Positions 11,433 through 20,860 of a stretch of 64,000 nucleotides of DNA are shown piece by piece (the stretch's first letter is position 1; every line of letters starts with the position of its first letter). A program made the translations under genes and the position numbers. The stretch spans positions 6,448,001 through 6,512,000 of the forward strand of contig NZ_CP108513.1 of assembly GCF_035989285.1 (NCBI RefSeq). The letters are read 5' to 3'. The notes below the pieces were generated by a model, which searched no databases, was not told where the DNA came from, and worked only from the letters and a program-made list of their open reading frames with translations. Origin of the DNA: Streptomyces sp. NBC_01235 (lineage in GTDB: Bacteria; Actinomycetota; Actinomycetes; Streptomycetales; Streptomycetaceae).

Positions 11433-11643
11433 CGCATCCCGTAGTTCCGCGAGAGACCTTGAACCCGGTGCCGATTCGGGCATCCGGCGACATTGCGCCC
11501 TCTAGGACGGTGTCTTGGGCTGAGAGGTTCACTCGTTTCCTCAAAGCCGCTGAAAAGGCCAAGGAAAGTTCGGGACAAGCCCTCGCGAAGGAGTCGGGGG
11601 AGCGGGCGGGTTCCCGGACGGAGAGCAGGCAGGAAACCACCGC

Positions 11644-12771
11644 ATGGGTCTCACGAGCAACAAAGTGCTGCTGCTGTCAGTGCTGTTCGCCTTGGTGCTG
11701 TTCGTCGGCACGGTGTGGCTGTGGCCGCGCCTGGCCCGGCGCAGCTGGCGGGCCGTCAGCGGGCGCGTCGGGCTGCTGCTCGCCACCCAGTTGGCGCTGT
11801 TCGCGTCGGTGGGCCTCTCCGCCAACCAGGCCTTCGGCTTCTACGCCAGCTGGGCGGACCTGTTCGGCAAGGAGACCGCCCAGGGTGTGGTCGTCGACCA
11901 CGCGGCGGGCGGTGGCCCTGCCGGGCCGCTGCAGGTGGTCGACACGCGGCGTGTGGACGGCGGCGGCAGCGGGCGGCCGCAGATCGGCGGGCAGGTCCAG
12001 AAGGTCGCCGTGAACGGGAGTACGACGCACATCGCCACCACCGCGTTCGTGTACCTGCCGCCGGAGTACTTCGACCCGGCGTACCGGACGCGTACGTTCC
12101 CCGCCGCGGTCGTCCTGACGGGGTACCCCGGTACGGCGGAAGCGCTCGTCAACAAGTTGCACTACCCGAGCACCGCGCGGGAGCTCGTCAAGGACGGGCG
12201 TATGCAGCCGATGATCCTGGTGATGCTGCGGCCGACGGTGGCGCCGCCGCGGGACACGGAGTGCGTGGACATCCCCGGCGGACCGCAGACCGAGTCGTTC
12301 TTCGCCAAGGACCTGCCGAACGCCGTGACGGCCCACTACAGGGTGAGCAAGAAGCCCGGCAGCTGGGGGATCATCGGCGACTCCACGGGCGGCTACTGCG
12401 CCCTGAAGCTGGCGATGCACCACCCGGAGGTCTACGCGGCCGGTGCGGGCCTGTCGGCGTACTACAAGGCGCCGATCGACCCGACCACCGGAGACCTCTT
12501 CCACGGGAGCAAGAGCCTACGCAATGAGGCGGATTTGCTCTGGTATCTGAAGAATCGTTCCGCTCCGAACACCTCGCTGCTCGTCACCACCAGCAAGGTT
12601 GGAGAGTCCAACTACAAGACCACGATGAAGTTCATAGCGCTGGCGAAGGGCACGGGAAAGACCAGGATCTCGTCGATCGTCCTGGACAGCGGCGGGCACA
12701 ACTTCAATACCTGGCGACGCGAGATCCCGCCGACGTTGCAGTGGATCAGCGGGCGGCTGGGTGGCCGCTGA
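11644..12771 (+). CDS. Membrane-anchored alpha/beta hydrolase, esterase D / antigen-85-like
   Basis: A 375-residue protein. Two N-terminal hydrophobic helices (about residues 8-27 and 42-62) precede an extracytoplasmic alpha/beta-hydrolase domain of the putative esterase (PF00756) family, related to mycolyltransferases. The nucleophile elbow GDSTGG puts Ser at 247. The likely catalytic His is H352 in SGGHNF, and E321 is a candidate acid. Streptomyces lack mycolic acids, so the acyl substrate is unknown. The start has an AGGAAA ribosome site. It is divergent from the MprF-like gene, which suggests an envelope role. Confidence 0.85.
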   Translation: MGLTSNKVLLLSVLFALVLFVGTVWLWPRLARRSWRAVSGRVGLLLATQLALFASVGLSANQAFGFYASWADLFGKETAQGVVVDHAAGGGPAGPLQVVDTRRVDGGGSGRPQIGGQVQKVAVNGSTTHIATTAFVYLPPEYFDPAYRTRTFPAAVVLTGYPGTAEALVNKLHYPSTARELVKDGRMQPMILVMLRPTVAPPRDTECVDIPGGPQTESFFAKDLPNAVTAHYRVSKKPGSWGIIGDSTGGYCALKLAMHHPEVYAAGAGLSAYYKAPIDPTTGDLFHGSKSLRNEADLLWYLKNRSAPNTSLLVTTSKVGESNYKTTMKFIALAKGTGKTRISSIVLDSGGHNFNTWRREIPPTLQWISGRLGGR

Positions 12772-12925
12772 CGGCGTCCTTCGGTGGCCCCGGCCGGAAA
12801 TGATCTTGCTTCCCGTCGAATTCGACGGCAGCTCTGTTTGCTGTTGCCCTGTGAAGACTTCGTTATGGCTGTGTTTTTGCGGGGCGGGGCGCCAACATTC
12901 GCCTACGCGCGGTAAGTTTCTGGCC

Positions 12926-14422
12926 ATGCCACGTGGACGTCACCGCCATTCCCCACCTTTGCACAGGCTGCTCCCTCCCTCGGCGATCGCAGGCGTCTCC
13001 CTTGTCTGCGCCCTCGGCCCCTGGGTGTTCACGGAACCGACGCCGCTCCGGGTTCTGGCCGCGGCCGCCGCGGCCACGGCGATCGTCGGCGCGGTCGTGA
13101 TGCGCCGCTGGGACATGCAGGCCGGCAGGCAGGTCGCCGACCTCACGCGCGCGCGTGCCGGTGACGAGTGGCGCTACGAGGAACGCGTCGCCGAGCTGGA
13201 GAGCGACCTCGACGAATCGCGTGAACTGCGCGTCAAGCTGGAGCAGCGTCTGCGGTCCAAGCGCGCCGAACTGGCCGGCCTGCGCAACGAGCACGCCGCG
13301 CTGCTGCGCCGCTACGCCACCGCGGAGACCGAGCGTGCCACCGCCCTGGAGGGCCGCCGTCTGCTCGAGATAGAGGCGGCGCCCTCGCCCGCGCTGCCCG
13401 CCGCGCGCGCGGGTCAGGACGCCGAGTCGACGGGGGCGCTCGCCACGCGTGAGATCGAGGCCACCGAGGGCTCGGACGCCGTCGAGGCGGAGACCGAAAC
13501 GCAGGAGCCCCAGGAGACGATCGAGGCGGTCGCGTCGGCCGAGGAGGAGCCGAAGGCTCCGGCGGTCTTCTCCCCCGAGGGGTCCCAGCTGTTCCTGCGG
13601 GCGCAGGCGGCCCTGGCCCGGTTCGACGGCGTCAAGGCCGCGAAGAGCGACGACCCCGCCGAGGAGGAGCCCGCACAGGCGGCTTCCGTGGAGGTCGCGG
13701 CCGCTGCCGGCGGCGAGGCGGAGGCCGCGCAGGAGGACGAGGAGCAGGGGAAGCCCGAGGCGGCCGCGGAGCATGCGCGCGCGGTCGCCCCCCACACGGC
13801 TGACGAGTACGACCGGGCCCCGGAGGACGAGGTCGCGGAGACCGAGGCCGCCGCGGATACAGAGAGGGACGAGGCGGAGCAGGACGCTCCGGAAGAGGCC
13901 ATCGCTCAGGCGGTCGGCGCGAACGACAGGGACGACGCGAACGACAGGGACGACGCGAACGACAGGGACGGCGTGGAGTCCGTGCGGCCCGAGCCGCCGC
14001 TGGACCCCGCCCCTGCCCCGGCTCCCGCCCAAGCCGCCCCCGCCCCCGTCGCCGGGGTCGGCACCGCGCTCGTCCGCCGTCCCGCCGCTCCCGTGCAGCG
14101 TCCCTCCGGCCACTTCGCCGTGCCGACCGCCGTGGCCGTCGTACCGGCCTCGGAGCCCGTACGGCGTCCGACGGCCGACGGCGGGTTCGACTTCTTCGGC
14201 ACGAAGAGCGCGTCGTCGCCCGACACCCTGGAGGCGGTGCAGAACGAGGACCTCGCCGACGTCGTCGGTCAGGAGGCCCTGGCGCTGCACAAGGCCGAGT
14301 CCGAGGCGGAGTTCAAGCCGGTGGACGAGGCGTCGCGCGGTGTAGGTCAGGTCATCGACCTGACCGCGCACGACGAGACCGAGGTGATCGACCTCCAGGG
14401 GCTGCGCAGCGCCGTCTCCTGA
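12926..14422 (+). CDS. Membrane-anchored coiled-coil protein with acidic repeat linker (unknown function)
   Basis: A 498-residue protein with no recognised family. A basic, His-rich N-terminus is followed by two hydrophobic segments (about residues 17-34 and 38-54). A coiled coil (about 58-135) with heptad-like Glu/Arg/Leu repeats follows. The middle is a long, very acidic, Ala/Glu-rich region, then a Pro/Ala linker (about 350-390). It ends in a conserved-looking tail that includes GFDFFGTK and VIDLTAHDETEVIDLQGL. A tandem NDRDDA repeat lies in the acidic region. Topology suggests a short loop outside and a large cytoplasmic part, as in scaffolding proteins, but no role can be assigned. The start is chosen at the membrane segment; the ribosome site is weak. 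Confidence 0.65.
   Translation: MPRGRHRHSPPLHRLLPPSAIAGVSLVCALGPWVFTEPTPLRVLAAAAAATAIVGAVVMRRWDMQAGRQVADLTRARAGDEWRYEERVAELESDLDESRELRVKLEQRLRSKRAELAGLRNEHAALLRRYATAETERATALEGRRLLEIEAAPSPALPAARAGQDAESTGALATREIEATEGSDAVEAETETQEPQETIEAVASAEEEPKAPAVFSPEGSQLFLRAQAALARFDGVKAAKSDDPAEEEPAQAASVEVAAAAGGEAEAAQEDEEQGKPEAAAEHARAVAPHTADEYDRAPEDEVAETEAAADTERDEAEQDAPEEAIAQAVGANDRDDANDRDDANDRDGVESVRPEPPLDPAPAPAPAQAAPAPVAGVGTALVRRPAAPVQRPSGHFAVPTAVAVVPASEPVRRPTADGGFDFFGTKSASSPDTLEAVQNEDLADVVGQEALALHKAESEAEFKPVDEASRGVGQVIDLTAHDETEVIDLQGLRSAVS
13919..13972 (+). repeat. Three tandem 18-bp repeats inside the coiled-coil gene
   Basis: The unit GCGAACGACAGGGACGAC occurs at 13919-13936 and 13937-13954. At 13955-13972 its penultimate base is changed. 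It encodes A-N-D-R-D-D three times, so copy-number change would keep the frame and only alter linker length. Confidence 0.9.
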
Positions 14423-14441
14423 CGCCGTTCCCCGCGCAGCC

Positions 14442-15839
14442 CTACGCCATCCACCGGTCCGGCCGGGCGTCCAGGCGCCCGGTCCGTGATCGCTCGGCCT
14501 GGCCGCGAAGCAGCTCCGCGGCCTCCTGCGCGTCCCGCAGCCGGGCTGTGACGGTCTTGTCGGCCCCCGTGTCCACATGGACGTCCGCGAGGCGCCACAG
14601 GCGCTGCCAGGGCCCTTGCGTCAGCCGCACGCTCTGGACCTTGGCGTGCGGTACGAGGGTCAGGCTCCGGCGCAGCAGTCCGTGCCGGGCGGCGAACACG
14701 GTGTCAGTAACGGCGATTCCGTAGCCCCGCCACCACAAAGGCACACACCGCCCGGCCCGCCGCGGCGGGCGCGACAGCGAGGTCTCGGCCGGGACGCTCA
14801 CCCCGGGCAGTACACGCGCGACGACGGCCTCCGCGGCCTCGCGCGGGGCGACCGGCACGAGCACGGAGTTGGCCGAGCCGGCCACGTCCAGTTCGACGCG
14901 CACCCAGCCGAGCCGCCGCCACAGCAGCGGCCGGACGATCCGCACGGTCTGCACGCGTCCGGGCGGGACCGTCTCGTGCGTGCGGTCCAGCAGCCCGTGG
15001 TCGATCCGCAGCCCGTCCGGCGACTCGCCGACCGTCCAGTCGTACTCGCCGACGAACCGTCCCACGCTGCTCGCGCCCGCCGCGCCCAGCAGTGGCACGC
15101 CGGTCGCGAGGACCGTCCACACGCTGTGGGTGGCCAGCCACAGCACCGGCGGCACCACGAGCGCGGCGGCCAGCGCGCCCCAGGTCGCCCCGGTCAGGGC
15201 CAGAGCGATCGCCAGCTTGCGGGCCGGCACACGCAACAGCTCGCGCGCGGGTGCTTCGCCCACTTCGTGCGCCGTCTCAGGAGCGAAACCTGCCGCCCGC
15301 GCGAGCAGCTCCGCCCGCAGCGCGCGGGCCTCTTCCTCGCCGAGGAAGGCGAGTTCGTCCTTCTTCTCGGCGCCCACGACGTCGAGCCGGAGCTTCGCGA
15401 CGCCCGCGATCCTCGCCAGCAGCGGCTGACCGACGTCGATCGCCTGAATGCGTTCCAGCCGGATGTGCGCGGTGCGCCGGAACAGCAGGCCGGTCCGGAT
15501 GCGCAGTTCGCTGTCCGTCACCGCGAAGTGGGTGAACCACCAGGTCAGAAAGCCGTAGAGGGAGGCCGCAGGGACGAGGACGGCGAGCGCGATCAGCAGG
15601 GCCGTGGTGGTCAGCCGGGTCAGCTGCTCCTGCGCCTGGTTCGGGTCGTGCACCGCCCACCCGACTAGGACCGCGACCGGCGCCCACGCCCGCCGGAACG
15701 GCGTGACGGGGTGCAGCCGGCGCTCGGTGACGGGCCGCTGCGATCGGGTGCCGGGTGCTTCTGGCGCGCCCGGTATGCCGGGCGCGTCCGGCGCGTCCGG
15801 CGCGTCCGGGACGTCGTCCTCGACGCCCGGCGTCGTCAC
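14442..15839 (-). CDS. Bacterial PH-domain membrane protein, YdbT-like
   Basis: A 465-residue protein with three bPH_2-type modules separated by membrane helices. An N-terminal Asp-Ala-Pro repeat is followed by a helix pair near residues 63-95. A first PH-like unit (HFAVTDSELRIRTGLLFRRTAHIRLERIQAID) follows, then a second helix pair near 190-235, and two more units (GLLDRTHETVPPGRVQTVRIV; GLLRRSLTLVPHAKVQSVRL). These are hallmarks of the YdbS/YdbT family, whose function is poorly defined. The GTG at 15839 overlaps the stop of the upstream PH gene (GTGA). Confidence 0.85.
   Translation of the reverse strand: MTTPGVEDDVPDAPDAPDAPGIPGAPEAPGTRSQRPVTERRLHPVTPFRRAWAPVAVLVGWAVHDPNQAQEQLTRLTTTALLIALAVLVPAASLYGFLTWWFTHFAVTDSELRIRTGLLFRRTAHIRLERIQAIDVGQPLLARIAGVAKLRLDVVGAEKKDELAFLGEEEARALRAELLARAAGFAPETAHEVGEAPARELLRVPARKLAIALALTGATWGALAAALVVPPVLWLATHSVWTVLATGVPLLGAAGASSVGRFVGEYDWTVGESPDGLRIDHGLLDRTHETVPPGRVQTVRIVRPLLWRRLGWVRVELDVAGSANSVLVPVAPREAAEAVVARVLPGVSVPAETSLSRPPRRAGRCVPLWWRGYGIAVTDTVFAARHGLLRRSLTLVPHAKVQSVRLTQGPWQRLWRLADVHVDTGADKTVTARLRDAQEAAELLRGQAERSRTGRLDARPDRWMA
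15779..15810 (-). repeat. 9-bp tandem repeat encoding Asp-Ala-Pro
   Basis: Three near-identical 9-bp units (GGCGCGTCC on the + strand) near the 5' end of the larger PH-domain gene encode repeated D-A-P residues. Copy number can vary without a frameshift. Confidence 0.7.
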
Positions 15840-16339
15840 AGCCCCGCCGATCGGGCCCCGCCGAGCTCGGTGAGCCGGTCGCGCAGCCGTTCCGCCTCGG
15901 CCGGGTCCAGGCCCGGGATCGTCGCGTCGGTCGCGGCGGCCGCGGTGTGCAGCTGGACGCTGGCCAGCCCGAAGTGCCGCTCGACGGGACCGGAGGTGAC
16001 CTCCACGAGCTGCATGCGTCCGTAGGGCACGACGGTCTCCTCGCGCCACAGCACGCCTCGACTGATCAGCAGGTCGTCGGCGCGCTCGGCGTACCGCCAG
16101 GAGCGCCAGTTGCGGCCGAGCAGCACCCAGCCCCAGCAGATGCCGGCCAGCGGCAGCAACGCGAACGCGGCCCACGCGGGGCCGACGAACAGGCCGAGCG
16201 GCAACCCGATGCCGACGGCCGCCAGCCCCAGCCACACCACCAGCAACAGGCGCCGCATCCGCAGCAGCCCCGACGGCAGTCCGGTCCACACAGGTGCGGC
16301 TTCAAATGTCTCTCCGCGCCCGGAGATCCCCGATTCCAT
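15836..16339 (-). CDS. Bacterial PH-domain membrane protein, YdbS-like
   Basis: A 167-residue protein with two closely spaced membrane helices (about residues 29-70) followed by one bPH_2 domain (LLISRGVLWREETVVPYGRMQLVEVTSGPVERHFGLASVQLHTA). It is the small partner of the downstream three-module protein, the usual ydbS-ydbT pairing. The ATG at 16339 is preceded by AAAGGA with 9-nt spacing. A further in-frame start at 16357 is less well supported. It is divergent from the orphan nuoD. Confidence 0.87.
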   Translation of the reverse strand: MESGISGRGETFEAAPVWTGLPSGLLRMRRLLLVVWLGLAAVGIGLPLGLFVGPAWAAFALLPLAGICWGWVLLGRNWRSWRYAERADDLLISRGVLWREETVVPYGRMQLVEVTSGPVERHFGLASVQLHTAAAATDATIPGLDPAEAERLRDRLTELGGARSAGL

Positions 16340-16465
16340 GTGGTATTTTCCTTTCATCCCGCAAAGGATCGGTTCGGGCTGGACCGCAACCTTCGGGTTG
16401 GAAACCCCCTTCCTTCACGCGGGGGAGCGGAGTCACACGGCCAGCGTACGTAGGAGACTGAGTCC

Positions 16466-17614
16466 ATGACTCCTACGGAGACCACGGTCGCAATCGGGGG
16501 CGCCGCGTCGAGCACCGACATGGTGCTCAACATCGGCCCCCAGCATCCCTCCACGCACGGCGTGCTGCGGCTGCGGCTCGTGCTGGACGGCGAGCGCATC
16601 CGGCACGCGGAGCCGGTGATCGGCTACATGCACCGCGGCGCGGAGAAGCTGTTCGAGGCCCGCGACTACCGCCAGATCGTCATGCTGGCCAACCGTCACG
16701 ACTGGCTGTCGGCGTTCTCCAACGAACTGGGCGTGGTCCTGGCGGTGGAGCGGATGCTCGGCATGGAGGTGCCCCCGCGCGCGGTGTGGACCCGCACGCT
16801 GCTCGCCGAGCTGAACCGGGTGCTCAACCACCTGATGTTCCTGGGGTCGTATCCGCTGGAGCTGGGCGGCATCACCCCGGTCTTCTATGCCTTCCGCGAG
16901 CGCGAGGTGCTCCAGAACGTCATGGAGGAGGTCTCCGGCGGGCGCATGCACTACATGTTCAACCGCGTGGGCGGCCTCAAGGAGGACCTGCCAGCCGGCT
17001 GGGCCGGCCGCGCGCGCGGCGCTGTCTCCGCCGTGCGTTCCCGTATGGACGTCTTCGACGATCTCGTGCTCGGTAACGAGATCTTCCGGGGGCGCACGCG
17101 GGACGTGGGCGTCCTCGCGCCGGAGCACGTGCACGCGTACGGCGTGAGCGGGCCCATCGCGCGCGCCTCGGGCGTCGACTTCGACCTGCGCCGCGACGAG
17201 CCCTACCTCGCGTACGGGGAGCTCCAGAACACGCTGAAGGTGGTGCACCGGACCGAGGGCGACTGTCTCGCGCGCTTCGAGTGCCTCCTGGAGCAGGCGC
17301 ACAACGCGCTCGACCTCGCGGACGCCTGCCTGGACCGTCTCGCCGATCTGCCGCCCGGCCCGATCAACCAGCGGCTCCCGAAGGTCCTCAAAGCGCCCGA
17401 GGGGCACACGTACGCGTGGACCGAGAACCCCCTCGGCATCAACGGCTACTACCTCGTCAGCAAGGGCGAGAAGACCCCGTACCGGCTCAAGCTGCGCTCG
17501 GCGTCGTACAACAACATCCAGGCGCTCACCGAACTGCTGCCGGGCACGCTGGTCGCGGACATGGTGGCGATCCTGGGGTCGATGTTTTTCGTGGTGGGGG
17601 ACATCGACAAGTAG
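16466..17614 (+). CDS. Orphan NuoD-like protein (NADH dehydrogenase subunit D paralogue)
   Basis: A 382-residue homologue of the 49-kDa/NuoD subunit of complex I. N-terminal [37 protein letters not shown] and C-terminal [26 protein letters not shown] are all present. There are no other nuo genes in the window. By eye alignment to Thermus Nqo4, quinone-site His38 is kept (H31), but Tyr87 is Trp here (W80) and Asp139 is Glu (E133). The protein therefore may not reduce quinone like a normal NuoD. The start has an AGGAGA ribosome site 8 nt upstream. It is convergent with a MidA/NDUFAF7-type methyltransferase gene. Confidence 0.9.
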   Translation: MTPTETTVAIGGAASSTDMVLNIGPQHPSTHGVLRLRLVLDGERIRHAEPVIGYMHRGAEKLFEARDYRQIVMLANRHDWLSAFSNELGVVLAVERMLGMEVPPRAVWTRTLLAELNRVLNHLMFLGSYPLELGGITPVFYAFREREVLQNVMEEVSGGRMHYMFNRVGGLKEDLPAGWAGRARGAVSAVRSRMDVFDDLVLGNEIFRGRTRDVGVLAPEHVHAYGVSGPIARASGVDFDLRRDEPYLAYGELQNTLKVVHRTEGDCLARFECLLEQAHNALDLADACLDRLADLPPGPINQRLPKVLKAPEGHTYAWTENPLGINGYYLVSKGEKTPYRLKLRSASYNNIQALTELLPGTLVADMVAILGSMFFVVGDIDK

Positions 17615-17627
17615 GGGCAAGAGGGGG

Positions 17628-17675
17628 GGACCGCTCCGGACCTGCTCCGTCGGACCGCTCCGGACCTGCTCCGTC
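17628..17675. repeat. Two perfect 24-bp tandem repeats between convergent genes
   Basis: The 24-bp unit beginning GGACCGCTCCGGACCTGC occurs at 17628-17651 and again at 17652-17675, followed by a truncated third copy (GGACC). It fills the 70-bp gap between the stops of the nuoD-like and methyltransferase genes. Each unit holds a short TCCGGA palindrome, but no typical terminator hairpin is evident. Confidence 0.85.
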
Positions 17676-17684
17676 GGACCCTTC

Positions 17685-18704
17685 CTAGAGGAGTGGGTCC
17701 GGAATTCCAACCGGCTGGAGCAGCCATCCGAAGTCGCCCAGCCCGCCCGGTGCGGTGAGCTCGGCGGCCTCTCCGGCGCTCGCGAGGGCGCGCACATACG
17801 CGGCGGGGTCCGTGGAGGCGAGCGCGAGCGGGGGACGGGCGCCGGTGATGCCCAAGGCGCGCAGCGCGGCGCGTTGGGTGAGCAAGAGGGCACCGGAGTC
17901 CCTCTCACCCGCCTTCGCGCACGCGTCCAGCGCGACGTGGGCCGTGATGTCGCAGGAGCCGTCCGGCACGGGTGCCGTCTCACGGCCCTCCCGGAAGCCG
18001 GTGAGTGTCCCGAACGGGGGGCGTGCGTTCGCCGAGTGCGCGTAGTCCACCGCTACCGCGAGCCCCTGTACGAGGCACGCGACAGCGGAGGCCCACTCCG
18101 CGTCCCGGGGCAGCCCGATCTCGGCCCGCAGGCCCTCCTCGCCCGTCGACGGCCACCACTGGGCGAGCCACTCCGCCTCCGCGCCGGACACCGGCTCCCC
18201 GAGCCGTTCGACCCCGTCGTCCCGGACGAGCACCAGCCGCGCCACCCCCGCGGAGTCGACCTCCGCGACCTCGACGGGCACGTTGTCGAGCCACTCGTTG
18301 GCGAACAGCAGCCCGGTGACCTGTCGTGGGGGCTCGGGAAGCCATTCGATCCGGTGAGCGAGGCCCTCGGGGCGGCCGGCGACTTCGACGGCGTACGCGC
18401 GCGTGCGTGCGGCCACGCCGCCGGGGAGCGCGGCCAGCACCGCGGTGACCAGTTCGCCCCGGCCGGCGGCCATGTCGACGAAGTCGAGCGACGCGGGCCG
18501 GCCCAGCGCCTCGTCGACGCGGCACAGCAGCCGGGCCACAGCCCCGGCGAAGAGGGGCGAGGCGTGCACGGACGTCCGGAAGTGCCCGGCCGGGCCCTCG
18601 GGCCGCCGGTAGAAGCCGCCCGTTCCGTCCACGCCGTACAGCGCGGTCTGCGTCGCCGCCCGCCAGCCGCGCCACTTGTCCGCGCCCGCCACCTCGTCCA
18701 CCAC
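17685..18704 (-). CDS. SAM-dependent methyltransferase, MidA/NDUFAF7 family
   Basis: A 339-residue class I methyltransferase of the PF02636 family. SAM-binding motif I is [12 protein letters not shown] near residues 74-85. The family-typical [13 protein letters not shown] follows at about 135-147, and VDYAHSA further on. The human member NDUFAF7 dimethylates an Arg of NDUFS2, the NuoD homologue of complex I, which makes the convergent nuoD-like neighbour a plausible substrate (inference). The GTG start lies 6 nt after TAGTCT (18711-18716 on this strand) with no ribosome site, so a leaderless mRNA is likely. It is divergent from the sensor kinase gene. Confidence 0.85.
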   Translation of the reverse strand: MVDEVAGADKWRGWRAATQTALYGVDGTGGFYRRPEGPAGHFRTSVHASPLFAGAVARLLCRVDEALGRPASLDFVDMAAGRGELVTAVLAALPGGVAARTRAYAVEVAGRPEGLAHRIEWLPEPPRQVTGLLFANEWLDNVPVEVAEVDSAGVARLVLVRDDGVERLGEPVSGAEAEWLAQWWPSTGEEGLRAEIGLPRDAEWASAVACLVQGLAVAVDYAHSANARPPFGTLTGFREGRETAPVPDGSCDITAHVALDACAKAGERDSGALLLTQRAALRALGITGARPPLALASTDPAAYVRALASAGEAAELTAPGGLGDFGWLLQPVGIPDPLL

Positions 18705-18822
18705 GCGGACAGACTAGGCGTACAGGTGATCACGGCATCCACCTTGGGGAGTACGCGAGCCCGGACCGGATCGGCCGTCCGGTTGACCCCTGCACGCATC
18801 GGGCTTCCCTACGCTGGGTTAC

Positions 18823-20025
18823 GTGCAGCGCCTCTATGACTTCCTCCGCAGACACCCGACCGGGGTGGACGGCTTCTGGGCCTTCGTCCTGTTCGGGATC
18901 TCCGCAGCTGCCGGGACCGCGGGTCAGGACCGCGGCGGCACCGACTCCATGGCGCTGCTGGTGCCGGTCGTGTTCCTGTTGTGCCTGGTCATCGCGTTGC
19001 GTCGGCGCATGCCCGAGCAGATGCTCGTGCTCGCCGCCGCGCTCGGGCTGGCTCAGCTGGTGCTGGACGTCGGGGTCACGGCGGCCGACTTCGCGCTGCT
19101 GGTGATCGTCTACACGGTCGCCGCGACCGGCGCCCGCTGGGCCTCACGGCTCGCGCTCGTCATGGCACTGAGCGCTGCCACCCTGGCGCAGCTGCGCTGG
19201 CCACACGCGAACGCGAGTGTGCCGGGCCAGGTCGCGGTCATCGTCTTCCAGACGGTGCCGTTCGCCCTCGCCTGGGTGCTCGGCGACTCCGTGCGCACCC
19301 GTCGCGCGTACTTCGCGCAGTTGGAGGAGCGCGCGGCGCGTCTGGAGAAGGAGCGTGAGGCGCAGGCGAAGGTCGCCGTCGCCGCCGAGCGCGCCCGCAT
19401 CGCGCGCGAGCTGCACGACGTCGTCGCGCACAACGTGTCGGTGATGGTGGTGCAGGCCGACGGCGCGGCCTACGTCCTCGACGCCGCGCCCGACCAGGCG
19501 AAGAAGGCCCTGGAGACGATCTCCTCCACCGGTCGCCAGGCACTCGCCGAGATGCGCCGTCTGCTGGGCGTGCTGCGCACCGGCGAGCACCAGGAGGGCG
19601 GTGAGTACGTGCCGCAGCCGGACGTCGAGCAGATCGAGGACCTCGTCGAGCAGTGCCGTGGCTCGGGTCTGCCCGTGGATTTCAAGGTCGAGGGCACTCC
19701 GCGGCCGCTGCCCAGCGGCGTCGAGCTGACGGCGTACCGCATCGTTCAGGAGGCGCTGACGAACACGCGCAAGCACGGCGGACCGAACGCGGGCGCGAGC
19801 GTGCGCCTGGTCTACTTCGACGACGGCCTCGGCCTGCTCGTCGAGGACGACGGCAAGGGCGCTCCGCACGAGCTGTACGAGGAGGGCGGCGCCGACGGCG
19901 CGGGCCACGGCCTGATCGGCATGCGCGAGCGGGTCGGCATGGTGGGCGGCACCCTGGACGCGGGCCCGCGGCCCGGCGGAGGATTCCGCATCAGCGCCCT
20001 GCTCCCGCTCAAACCAGCGCATTGA
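18823..20025 (+). CDS. NarL-type sensor histidine kinase
   Basis: A 400-residue membrane kinase. Five or six hydrophobic helices (residues 18-155) form a compact membrane sensor with no large extracellular loop. A linker coiled coil (165-190) and a HisKA_3 dimerisation domain follow; phospho-acceptor H198 is in RELHDVVAHNVSVMVVQ. The HATPase domain has the N box near NTRKHGG and a G box DDGKG...GHGLIGMRERV. The GTG start is 7 nt after TACGCT (18810-18815), consistent with a leaderless transcript. Its response-regulator partner follows after 83 bp. The signal is unknown. Confidence 0.92.
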   Translation: MQRLYDFLRRHPTGVDGFWAFVLFGISAAAGTAGQDRGGTDSMALLVPVVFLLCLVIALRRRMPEQMLVLAAALGLAQLVLDVGVTAADFALLVIVYTVAATGARWASRLALVMALSAATLAQLRWPHANASVPGQVAVIVFQTVPFALAWVLGDSVRTRRAYFAQLEERAARLEKEREAQAKVAVAAERARIARELHDVVAHNVSVMVVQADGAAYVLDAAPDQAKKALETISSTGRQALAEMRRLLGVLRTGEHQEGGEYVPQPDVEQIEDLVEQCRGSGLPVDFKVEGTPRPLPSGVELTAYRIVQEALTNTRKHGGPNAGASVRLVYFDDGLGLLVEDDGKGAPHELYEEGGADGAGHGLIGMRERVGMVGGTLDAGPRPGGGFRISALLPLKPAH

Positions 20026-20108
20026 CGCCGACGCACGCCCCCTGTTGACACCTGTCACGCCCCCCCGCGCTCGCTCCCACTCAGCGAAGACCCACGGAAG
20101 AGGACCTC

Positions 20109-20777
20109 ATGACGATCCGCGTGATGCTCGTCGACGACCAGGTGCTGCTGCGCACCGGGTTCCGGATGGTGCTCGCCGCCCAGCCGGACATGGAGGTCGT
20201 GGCGGAGGCGGGCGACGGTGTCGAGGCCCTTCAGGTGGTGCGGTCCACGGCGGTCGACGTCGTGCTGATGGACGTCCGTATGCCGAAACTGGACGGAGTG
20301 GAGGCCACCCGGCGCATCTGCGCGGAGCCCGACCCGCCGAAGGTGCTGATCCTGACCACCTTCGACCTGGACGAGTACGCGTTCTCCGGGCTGAAGGCGG
20401 GCGCCTCCGGCTTCATGCTGAAGGACGTGCCGCCGGGCGAGCTCCTCGCCGCCATCCGTTCCGTGCACAGCGGTGACGCGGTGGTCGCCCCGTCCACCAC
20501 CCGCCGTCTCCTTGACCGGTTCGCGCCGATGCTGCCCACCACCGGCAAGGAGCCCAAGCACAAGGAGCTGGAGCGGCTCACGGAGCGGGAACGCGAGGTG
20601 ATGATGCTGGTCGCCCAGGGGTTGTCCAACGGGGAGATCGCGGCCCGGCTGGTGCTGTCCGAGGCGACCGTCAAGACCCACGTGGGCCGCATCCTCACCA
20701 AACTGGGGCTGCGCGACCGGGTCCAGGTGGTGGTCCTGGCGTATGAGACGGGGCTCGTCCGCGCGGGCGGCCACTGA
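20109..20777 (+). CDS. NarL/FixJ-family response regulator
   Basis: A 222-residue regulator. The receiver domain (residues 1-120) has acidic pocket D9-D10, phospho-acceptor D55 in VVLMDVRMPKLDG, and K106 in MLKDV. The C-terminal LuxR-type helix-turn-helix (about 155-218) reads LTEREREVMMLVAQGLSNGEIAARLVLSEATVKTHVGRILTKL. It is encoded directly downstream of its cognate kinase. Targets are unknown. It is convergent with the DUF5937 regulator gene, with only a weak inverted repeat between them. Confidence 0.94.
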   Translation: MTIRVMLVDDQVLLRTGFRMVLAAQPDMEVVAEAGDGVEALQVVRSTAVDVVLMDVRMPKLDGVEATRRICAEPDPPKVLILTTFDLDEYAFSGLKAGASGFMLKDVPPGELLAAIRSVHSGDAVVAPSTTRRLLDRFAPMLPTTGKEPKHKELERLTEREREVMMLVAQGLSNGEIAARLVLSEATVKTHVGRILTKLGLRDRVQVVVLAYETGLVRAGGH

Positions 20778-20860
20778 GCAGGGGTGAACGCTCGTGCCCG
20801 GGGCGGGCGGAACGTCCGGGTCGGCTGAAGTGGCCCCGACCGGCTGAAGCGGCCCACCTG

